Shown piece after piece: positions 15,292-20,593 of a DNA stretch of 21,848 nt (positions within the stretch are counted from its first letter, which is position 1; each line of letters begins with the position of its first letter). The notes below the pieces were generated by a model that worked only from the letters and a program-made list of their open reading frames with translations, was not told where the DNA came from and did no database searches. Source of the DNA: an uncultured Oscillospiraceae bacterium (GTDB lineage Bacteria > Bacillota > Clostridia > Oscillospirales > Oscillospiraceae); contig CAJUQN010000044.1 in assembly GCA_910588625.1 (NCBI GenBank), forward strand, positions 1 to 21,848. Reading direction: 5' to 3'. The position numbers and the translations under genes were made by a program.

Positions 15292-15603
15292 ATGAGGGCG
15301 AAGGGCTTGAGAAAGTACGAGAAATATGAAACGTATGAACCCCTGCAAATGATTGCCATGCTGATTGCGCTGGCGGCGCTGGGCGCGGCTATCAAAATCC
15401 CCGGTTTTTCCATGGTACTCCCCTTTATCCTGCTGCCCGCAACGGTGTGCGCGGGAGCCGCCGCCTATTTCCATCACAAATTGCCCAAGAGCAAAAAGTG
15501 TTCGCCTTTCAGCAGGTGCCACCCGACGCCGTTTTTTATTGTCCTGCTGCTTGGAAACGCCTTGGCCTTCCTTGAGATTGCCCTAAAACTCTGGCGGCGG
15601 TGA
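15292..15603 (+). CDS. Small membrane protein of unknown function
   Basis: I do not recognise this 103-residue protein. Three hydrophobic stretches are visible: QMIAMLIALAALGAA, then MVLPFILLPATVCAGAA, then FFIVLLLGNALAFLEIA. A basic loop (HHKLPKSKK) lies between the second and third, and basic residues lie at both ends. It is therefore probably an integral membrane protein with three spans. The ATG at 15292 follows AGGGCGG, a weak ribosome binding site. An in-frame TTG at 15241 has no good site and adds an unlikely N-terminus. It ends 33 bases before the DUF1294 gene and is probably co-transcribed with it. Confidence 0.55.
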   Translation: MRAKGLRKYEKYETYEPLQMIAMLIALAALGAAIKIPGFSMVLPFILLPATVCAGAAAYFHHKLPKSKKCSPFSRCHPTPFFIVLLLGNALAFLEIALKLWRR

Positions 15604-15636
15604 GCGCGAACAATACATTACAAAAAGGAGCCGTCC

Positions 15637-15927
15637 ATGAAAGAGTCCGTCTATCTCCTGCTCATCTGGCTGGGCGTCACCAGCGCCCTGGCCTTTGTCC
15701 TCTTCGGCTGGGACAAGCTGATGGCCAAGCTCCACCGCCGCCGCGTCCCCGAGGCAGCCCTGCTGGGCTGTGCTTTCCTGGGCGGCTCTGCTGGGGCGGC
15801 CCTGGGAATGGCCCTGTTCCGCCACAAGACCCGCAAGCCGCTGTTCCGCCGCTTCGTCCCGTTGTGTCTGATTGCCCACGCTGTTTTGCTGGCCTGGGCC
15901 GTTCTGCGGACCTGGCCGCTAATATAA
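15637..15927 (+). CDS. DUF1294 family membrane protein
   Basis: The 96-residue product matches the DUF1294 pattern. It has a first membrane helix running into FGWDKLMAK, then RRRVPEAALL, a Gly-rich second helix (GGSAGAALGMALF), the motif RHKTRKPLFR, and a last hydrophobic helix. The family consists of small inner-membrane proteins of unknown function. AAAAAGGAG lies 6 bases before the ATG, a strong ribosome binding site. A terminator follows within 10 bases of the stop, so this is the last gene of its transcript. Confidence 0.85.
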   Translation: MKESVYLLLIWLGVTSALAFVLFGWDKLMAKLHRRRVPEAALLGCAFLGGSAGAALGMALFRHKTRKPLFRRFVPLCLIAHAVLLAWAVLRTWPLI

Positions 15928-15934
15928 TAATGAG

Positions 15935-15979
15935 AAACCTGCCTGTCCTGCCGTTTTCCGGCGAGTAAGGCAGGTTTTT
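15935..15979 (+). terminator. Terminator after the DUF1294 gene
   Basis: AAACCTGCCT near 15935-15944 pairs with AGGCAGGTTT near 15968-15977, and an inner GCCG/CGGC stem with a TTTT loop sits between the arms. A T-run follows directly. Confidence 0.8.
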
Positions 15980-16010
15980 CAGTTGGAATAAAATTTTATC
16001 CAATATCCTG

Positions 16011-16039
16011 TTGACAATCGGCGGTTACAGAGTTATACT
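16011..16039 (+). promoter_or_regulatory. Near-consensus promoter for the NlpC/P60 operon
   Basis: TTGACA at 16011-16016 (6 of 6) and TATACT at 16034-16039 (5 of 6) are spaced by 17 bases. The predicted start is near 16046. It serves the small unknown gene at 16093 and, with no terminator between them, the wall hydrolase at 16426. Confidence 0.9.
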
Positions 16040-16073
16040 AGCAATAGTTACAAACCAGTTACAAACAGTTACA
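16024..16073 (+). repeat. Four GTTACA direct repeats across the promoter and start site
   Basis: GTTACA occurs at 16024, 16047, 16058 and 16068. The last three form a tandem array (AGTTACAAAC-like units) with 11- and 10-base periods, about one helical turn, starting at the predicted transcription start. The first lies between -35 and -10. This layout suits side-by-side binding of a regulator on one face of the DNA, or a repeated RNA element in the leader; both are inference. Confidence 0.7.
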
Positions 16074-16092
16074 ACTTTATGAGGAGGCACTC

Positions 16093-16383
16093 ATGGCTGA
16101 GAAAAGCACCGTCCTTACTTATAAGGGGCACCCGCTCCGCCGCAAAGACAACCTGATTTACTATGGCTCTATGGCTGACAAATACATTGTCATGATCCAG
16201 GTGATGAACTCCGAGAAGGACGGCGCCCTGGACATCGCCAATAAGGTCCATCTTCAGCTCCAGCTCACCGACCCCGACCTGAAAAGCCGGGACCGGGTGC
16301 AGAAAAAGAGCGATCAGCCCGACCTGTTTTCCGCCATTGAGATGGGCTCCATCTGGCTGATGCGCGCTCTGGCCGGAAAGTAA
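16093..16383 (+). CDS. Small conserved protein of unknown function (96 aa)
   Basis: The soluble 96-residue product has no signal peptide or membrane span. The N-terminal half alternates short hydrophobic strands (TYKGHPLRRK, NLIYYGS, YIVMIQVM), followed by a central strand KVHLQLQLTD and a C-terminal amphipathic helix (LFSAIEMGSIWLMRAL). It suggests a small alpha/beta fold. I recall similar short proteins in Clostridia but can give no function. GAGGAGG lies 6 bases before the ATG and a strong promoter with repeats precedes it. The NlpC/P60 gene follows after 42 bases without a terminator, so the two are probably expressed together. Confidence 0.85.
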   Translation: MAEKSTVLTYKGHPLRRKDNLIYYGSMADKYIVMIQVMNSEKDGALDIANKVHLQLQLTDPDLKSRDRVQKKSDQPDLFSAIEMGSIWLMRALAGK

Positions 16384-16425
16384 GATACCACTTCACCAAA
16401 GAAAATTTTACTGGGGGTTATTCCA

Positions 16426-17337
16426 ATGAATTTCAAGAGCAAGGCGGTCAAGACGATCACCGCCGCGGGCCTGATCCTCTCTATGTGTACCGGCATGGCG
16501 TACGCCTCCATCGGCAACGCTACCGTCACCGCCGATTCTCTGCGTATGCGCAGTGATGCGAGTACCTCTTCTTCCACCATCACTCAGGCATCTAAAGGTG
16601 CTGAGGTCACCGTGGAGGAGGACGCGGGCAACGGTTGGTACAAGGTCACCTACGGTGGCAAGACCGGCTATATGTCCGGCGAGTGGTTGACGGTCTCCCT
16701 GTCTGACGGTACCGTCCTTCCCGCCGCCCAGGGCACCGAGCCCGAGCAGAAGCGGGGCCTCATCACAGCCAGCGTGCTGAATGTCCGCTCTGGTCCGGCC
16801 ACCACTTATGACAAGGTAGCCAGTCTCAAGGGCGGCACTGTGGTGGACATCATATCCGACCCCGGCAACGGCTGGTATCAGATCGAGTCCGGCTATGTGT
16901 CCGCCGAGTACATCACTCTGGTGGACGCCAATTATGAGGGGTCCAGCTCCCTGGGGGCTGCCGCCGCCGCCATGGCCAAGAGCCTGCTGGGCAAGCGGTA
17001 TGTGTCCGGCGCCTCCGGCCCCAACTCCTTCGACTGCTCCGGGTTTACATATTATATCTACAAGCAGCTGGGCCACCCCATCGCCCGTGGCTCCTCCAGT
17101 CAGTACTATAACAGCGGCTACTTCGTCTCCACCAGCGCCATGCAGCCCGGCGACCTGATTTTCTTCTTCGACCGCCGCTTTGACAGCTCCGGCGGCACCC
17201 TTCCCACCACCCATGTGGGGATGTATGTTGGCAACGGTCAGTTCATCCACGCCTCTACCACCTCCTATAAGGTGCAGTATGACAGCGTTTCCGGCTATTA
17301 TGCTCCCTACATCGTGGGCGCCAAGCGCATTGGCTGA
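16426..17337 (+). CDS. Secreted SH3b-SH3b-NlpC/P60 cell-wall hydrolase
   Basis: The 303-residue protein starts with a signal peptide (charged start, hydrophobic core, likely cut after AYA at residue 27). Two bacterial SH3 domains follow at about 32-90 and 113-167, each with an LRMRSD or LNVRSGP signature and a GNGWY motif. The NlpC/P60 peptidase domain spans about 178-303. The catalytic Cys is C204 in FDCSGF, with H263 in THVGMYVG and H275 in FIHAS as the histidines. Such enzymes cut peptide stems of peptidoglycan outside the cell, commonly next to D-Glu. GGGGG lies 8 bases before the ATG. A terminator follows the stop. The domain order resembles the gamma-D-glutamyl-diamino-acid endopeptidases, but the exact bond cannot be told. 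Confidence 0.95.
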   Translation: MNFKSKAVKTITAAGLILSMCTGMAYASIGNATVTADSLRMRSDASTSSSTITQASKGAEVTVEEDAGNGWYKVTYGGKTGYMSGEWLTVSLSDGTVLPAAQGTEPEQKRGLITASVLNVRSGPATTYDKVASLKGGTVVDIISDPGNGWYQIESGYVSAEYITLVDANYEGSSSLGAAAAAMAKSLLGKRYVSGASGPNSFDCSGFTYYIYKQLGHPIARGSSSQYYNSGYFVSTSAMQPGDLIFFFDRRFDSSGGTLPTTHVGMYVGNGQFIHASTTSYKVQYDSVSGYYAPYIVGAKRIG

Positions 17338-17355
17338 AAACCTGTATTTTCCTGA

Positions 17356-17389
17356 CGCCCGGCAAAATCGCCGGGCGCCTGCTTTTCTT
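17356..17389 (+). terminator. Terminator after the NlpC/P60 gene
   Basis: CGCCCGGC at 17356-17363 pairs with GCCGGGCG at 17370-17377 around an AAAATC loop. A broken T-run (CTTTTCTT) follows, so it is probably a functional but not perfect terminator. Confidence 0.7.
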
Positions 17390-17413
17390 AACCAAAAATT
17401 ATCATTTTACCTC

Positions 17414-17442
17414 TTTACATTTGGCCCGGTCTGGGCTAAAAT
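17414..17442 (+). promoter_or_regulatory. Promoter of ireB
   Basis: TTTACA at 17414-17419 and TAAAAT at 17437-17442 have a 17-base spacer, and each matches the sigma-A consensus in 5 of 6 positions. The predicted start is near 17449, leaving a leader of about 23 bases that holds the ribosome binding site. Confidence 0.8.
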
Positions 17443-17471
17443 AACAGTAATCAAAAAAGGGGGTGGGCCCA

Positions 17472-17726
17472 TTGAATGATATGGACTATACGCGTAAATT
17501 CAGCGTCAGTTTGAATAAGGACGAGGAGATCAGAGCCATCCTGTCCTCTGTTTACAACTCCCTCCGGGAGAAGGGCTATAACCCCATCAACCAGATCGTG
17601 GGTTATATCCTCAGCGAGGACCCGACCTATATCACCAACCACAACAATGCCCGTACGCTCATCCGTCAGCTAGACCGGGACGAGCTGCTCCAGGTATTGC
17701 TGAAAAGCTATCTCCACGAGAAATGA
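17472..17726 (+). CDS. ireB: IreB family regulatory phosphoprotein (UPF0297)
   Basis: The 84-residue product matches the UPF0297/IreB family along its length: TRKF near the N-terminus, EKGYNPINQIVGYILSEDPT in the middle, and ARTLIRQLDRDELL near the end. In Enterococcus faecalis, IreB is a small cytoplasmic substrate of the PASTA kinase IreK and lowers cephalosporin resistance. The role here is by analogy. The start is taken as TTG at 17472 because GGGGGTG lies 6 bases upstream and family proteins begin MNxxDxTRKF. A GTG at 17463 overlaps the ribosome binding site, and an ATG at 17481 would be 15 bases from it. ruvX, a usual neighbour, is not next to it; a strong terminator and a lipoprotein gene follow. 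Confidence 0.92.
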   Translation: MNDMDYTRKFSVSLNKDEEIRAILSSVYNSLREKGYNPINQIVGYILSEDPTYITNHNNARTLIRQLDRDELLQVLLKSYLHEK

Positions 17727-17729
17727 GAC

Positions 17730-17765
17730 AAGGCCGCCGGTCCAGTGGACCGGCGGCCTTTTTAA
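17730..17765 (+). terminator. Strong terminator between ireB and the lipoprotein gene
   Basis: A perfect 15-bp stem (17730-17744 with 17747-17761 counting the flanking A-T pairs, tiny AGTG-type loop) of GGCCGCCGGTCC and its complement is followed by TTTTT. It begins four bases after the ireB stop. The next start codon lies only 26 bases beyond it. Confidence 0.9.
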
Positions 17766-17790
17766 GATTTGGTTAAGGAGTTGTTTTGAT

Positions 17791-19482
17791 GTGAAAAGAG
17801 TTGTTTCGCTGCTGCTGTCCGCCGCGCTTTTGCTGGGGCTGCTGAGTGCCTGCCGGAAAACCTCGCCCGACGACTCCCTCGTCCAGGACCACACCGCTAG
17901 AGAGCTGGCGGATGTGGCTCTGCCGGCCTCCGGCTATGACGGGGAGGGCGGAGACCTGGAATATCTGACGGCCACAGAGGATGGTACGCAGGAGGTCCAG
18001 CGTGATGAAGGACTCACCGTTTATTTCAATCAAGAGGTCCTGACCGTTTACCTGGAGAACGCCTATAACATCCAAAGCGCGGAACTGCCATGGGAGGACG
18101 CGGTTGTGCTTCGGGCCACCGGAGCGTCGGCTTTTGAGATCGCCATACTGCGCATGGAGGACGACAGTGCCGCTGTGCGGGCAGTCACCGCCTTTATGAG
18201 CTATATCTTCAGCCGCCAGGGGGATTTTGCGGGCTATGCCCCGGACCAGGCGGACATGGTGGCCAACGGTGGGCTGATGCAGAAAGGGCCCTATGCAGGG
18301 CTGTTTATCTGTCCGGACCCAGATAAGGCCCAGGCGGCAGTGGAGGCGGCACTGGATGGGAAACCGCTCCCCGGACAGCCCGGCGGGGACGAGCCGGTCA
18401 CCGACGTGAAGGAGCTGCGGGACCTGCTGGTGTCCTGGGCAGGGATGGAGGGAGCGGACCTGGAGAAGCTGGACGACGGCGACGTGGAGGCATTGACCAC
18501 CTACACGAAAGGCGTTTACGGTCTTGCTCCGGACCTGTGGCAGGAATGTGCCATCGCTCGCGGGACGGGAAATTCTGCTTTTGAGGTGGCAGTGGTGCAT
18601 GTGACGGATCCCGATATGTATCATGATGTCAGTGATCCTCTGGACGGCTATCTAGACGCCAGAGAGGCGGCTTTTGACTTTGATGGGGCTGAAGAGCAGG
18701 CTGTGCTGCTGCACCAGGCGCTGACGGTCTATTCAGAGCCGTATGTGGTCCTGCTGGCCTGTCAGGATGCGGAGGAGGCCGCATGGGTATTTACCAACGC
18801 CACCGGAACCGGCGGCTATTCCTACGACGGGCGGCACCCCATTTGGGGAGAAGAGGACTCGGACCACCCGGGCCGCACCAAGTTCATCCAGCCCAACAAG
18901 GATGATATGTCCCTGTACGACACCTCCGCCATTCGCTCCGCCTGGGAGAATGGCGACCCGCTAGAGCTGTCCAGGGATGACCGGAGGATTTACAATGAGG
19001 CGGAAAAGGTGCTGAAAAAGGTCATTAAGGACGGCATGAGCGACTACGAAAAAGAGGCGGCGCTTTATGAGTGGGTGGTAAACAGCGTGGACTATGACTG
19101 GACCCACCAGAATGTGATGGTGAAGACGCCGCGGGAGTCCTTCACCCCTTACGGTGGGCTGGTGAACCATACGGCGGTCTGCCTGGGGTATGCAACTACC
19201 TTCCAGCTGCTATGCGACCTGGCGGGAGTGGAGTGCATCACTGTGGTCGGCGCAGCCTTCAGCAGTCAGGAGGACCACGGGTGGAATATGGTGCGGCTGA
19301 ATGGCGAGTGGTATTGTGTGGACGTGACCTGGGACGCCAATGTGCGGGAGCAGATTGGACGGGGCAGGCCGGAGGATTGGGGTTATTTCAACGTCACCAG
19401 CGACCATATGGCCGATACCGACCATCAGTGGGATTACGCCAACACGCCCGAGGCCACAGCTGGGGATCAAGGGAAGGGCTGA
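17791..19482 (+). CDS. Lipoprotein: two DUF4358-like domains plus transglutaminase-like domain
   Basis: The 563-residue product starts with a lipoprotein signal and lipobox LSAC, lipidated Cys at residue 21. Two divergent copies of a DUF4358-like domain follow, at about 45-190 and 240-337. Each holds a SAFEIA or SAFEVA strand and a final strand of the form Y-G/V-LF/LL. A linker leads to a transglutaminase-like domain at about 415-540, with C464 in AVCLGYA, H496 in DHGWNMV and D511 in CVDVTWD as the likely triad. Bacterial domains of this type are often wall-associated peptidases or crosslinkers; the substrate is unknown. The start is GTG at 17791, 10 bases after AAGGAG. The protein acts outside the membrane. 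No terminator was seen after it, and a mobile-element scar begins about 70 bases downstream. Confidence 0.85.
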   Translation: MKRVVSLLLSAALLLGLLSACRKTSPDDSLVQDHTARELADVALPASGYDGEGGDLEYLTATEDGTQEVQRDEGLTVYFNQEVLTVYLENAYNIQSAELPWEDAVVLRATGASAFEIAILRMEDDSAAVRAVTAFMSYIFSRQGDFAGYAPDQADMVANGGLMQKGPYAGLFICPDPDKAQAAVEAALDGKPLPGQPGGDEPVTDVKELRDLLVSWAGMEGADLEKLDDGDVEALTTYTKGVYGLAPDLWQECAIARGTGNSAFEVAVVHVTDPDMYHDVSDPLDGYLDAREAAFDFDGAEEQAVLLHQALTVYSEPYVVLLACQDAEEAAWVFTNATGTGGYSYDGRHPIWGEEDSDHPGRTKFIQPNKDDMSLYDTSAIRSAWENGDPLELSRDDRRIYNEAEKVLKKVIKDGMSDYEKEAALYEWVVNSVDYDWTHQNVMVKTPRESFTPYGGLVNHTAVCLGYATTFQLLCDLAGVECITVVGAAFSSQEDHGWNMVRLNGEWYCVDVTWDANVREQIGRGRPEDWGYFNVTSDHMADTDHQWDYANTPEATAGDQGKG

Positions 19483-19553
19483 GAGTCTGGAAATATATCA
19501 GGCGCTTTGCGGGCAGCGGGGCACCTAAAAAATATTGGGGAAATGTAAAGGGT

Positions 19554-19694
19554 ATGGAACTGAGATAGAGCAATATAACAAAATCAAAGATTACTGTCCA
19601 AAACAGCGAAAGCCGTCAAAAATCAGTAACCTGGACGTGTTGAATGCGGTGCTGTACGCAGTGGAGAATGGGAGCAAGTGGAGGGGCCTGCCCT
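19554..19694 (+). pseudogene. IS5-type transposase remnant (N-terminus only)
   Basis: From 19568 the plus strand encodes EQYNKIKDYCPKQRKPSKIS and then NLDVLNAVLYAVENG, KWRGLP. This is the N-terminal domain (DUF4096-type) of IS4/IS5-family transposases. The natural ATG at 19554 is followed by MELR and a stop at 19566, one base out of frame with the rest, so a frameshift is present. Homology stops at about 19694 and a stop codon follows. The catalytic DDE part is absent. No terminal inverted repeat could be assigned with confidence. Confidence 0.75.
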
Positions 19695-20108
19695 TATAAT
19701 CAAAGGCGGGCTTTTCCTGCTCGTCCAATACCCGCTGGGATTTCCACTTCTTGGAGTGGCTGACCTGCCGAACAGTTTCCTTGACCATCCCCACCAGCGC
19801 TTTGTCATTGCACCTGCTTGACCACAGCACTTGCTTTTCCACCACCGGGAGTACTACAATGTGGAGGTGGTAATGGCAGACAGAACGGCCATACTTCTCC
19901 GTCAGGGCCAGATTGATTCCATATCGGCGTGTATGACGGCGGAGAGGATATTCTGCTCCCCGTACAGCTTGCAGGCGAAGCGGTAGGCTTCCCCATAGAA
20001 CTCCCTGGCAAACTTATAGCCGCCATGCCGCTTGAAGTAATCTGTGTTCACGTCCAAAATCATCTCATCGTAGACTTTGGCGTTCTCCTTAAATTTTTTC
20101 GTTTCGCC
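19695..20108 (-). pseudogene. Mob/Pre-type relaxase remnant
   Basis: The minus strand carries an internal part of a plasmid mobilisation/recombination protein (Mob_Pre, MOBV type). The first piece, from about 20108, reads KENAKVYDEMILDVNTDYF, then HGGYKFAREFYGEAYRFAC and NILSAVIHAD. After a frameshift near 19915-19922 it continues INLALTEKYGRSVCHYHLHI, VVLPVVEKQ, DKALVGMVKETV and VSHSKKWKSQ. HAD followed by HYHLH fits the His-rich metal/catalytic region of the family. The N-terminal part with the nicking residues and the C-terminus are missing, so it cannot function. It abuts the transposase remnant on one side and the blaI promoter on the other. Confidence 0.7.
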
Positions 20109-20125
20109 AAATTTGAACTTTTTAT

Positions 20126-20143
20126 AAACTACTGGAATAGTGT
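20126..20143. promoter_or_regulatory. Operator 1 of the blaI-type gene
   Basis: The 18 bases AAACTACTGGAATAGTGT match operator 2 at 15 of 18 positions and keep its ACTA...TAGT symmetry. They end on the first base of the -35. Assignment to BlaI binding is by position and analogy with autoregulated BlaI/MecI systems. Confidence 0.65.
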
Positions 20144-20171
20144 TGACAAATCCGCACGACTGTGATAGTGT
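20143..20171 (+). promoter_or_regulatory. Promoter of the blaI-M56 operon
   Basis: TTGACA at 20143-20148 is a perfect -35. At 17 bases spacing the -10 is TAGTGT (20166-20171), poor by itself but preceded by TGA, an extended -10. The expected start is near 20178, so operator 2 would lie just at the beginning of the transcript. Confidence 0.65.
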
Positions 20172-20180
20172 ATGCAATGT

Positions 20181-20198
20181 AAACTATTGCAATAGTTT
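20181..20198. promoter_or_regulatory. Operator 2: perfect 18-bp palindrome
   Basis: AAACTATTG followed by CAATAGTTT is a perfect inverted repeat without spacer. It lies between the predicted transcription start and the blaI ribosome binding site, where a bound repressor dimer would block transcription. Confidence 0.75.
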
Positions 20199-20215
20199 GA
20201 AAGGAAGTGATTGAA

Positions 20216-20593
20216 ATGGCCGTTAAGCTCTTTGACTCAGAGCTGAAAGTCATGGACGTGCTATGGAAAGAAGGGGATATGCCGGCAAAACAAATTTCAG
20301 ATATACTCAAAGAAAGTACCGGCTGGAACATGAACACCACTTACACTGTCATTAAAAAGTGCATCGCTAAGGGCGCCATTGAGCGCAGGGAGCCGAGCTT
20401 TCTGTGCCACGCCTTGATTACCAGGGATGTAGTGCAGGCGGCGGAAACCGAGGAACTGCTCCATAAGCTGTTCGACAGCTCCCCTGACCTGCTGTTTGCG
20501 TCCCTGCTGGGCCATCAGAAGCTGTCAAAGGCCCAGATCGACAACCTGCGGCGCATGGTCTCGGAGCTGCAAGCCCAGGAGGAAAGCAAATGA
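20216..20593 (+). CDS. BlaI/MecI/CopY family transcriptional repressor
   Basis: The 125-residue product has the family's N-terminal winged helix: FDSELKVMDVLWKEGDMPAKQ as first helices, then NMNTTYTVIKKCIAKGAIER as recognition helix and wing. A C-terminal dimerisation helix bundle follows (LLHKLFDSSPDLLFASLLG). Family members bind palindromic operators as dimers and are cleaved when a partner M56 protease senses a signal. The ATG at 20216 is preferred over a GTG at 20207 because AAAGGAAG ends about 8 bases before it, and the GTG lies within that site. The stop overlaps the M56 start (ATGA), so the pair is translationally coupled. Two operator-like palindromes flank its promoter, suggesting autoregulation. 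The inducing signal is unknown. Confidence 0.92.
   Translation: MAVKLFDSELKVMDVLWKEGDMPAKQISDILKESTGWNMNTTYTVIKKCIAKGAIERREPSFLCHALITRDVVQAAETEELLHKLFDSSPDLLFASLLGHQKLSKAQIDNLRRMVSELQAQEESK

Noticed and set aside
19686..19715. Terminator-like inverted repeat at the transposase/relaxase junction
   Set aside because: The seven-pair stem needs a G-U pair and has a 12-base loop with only four T after it. It straddles the join of two unrelated remnants, so it is likely accidental.
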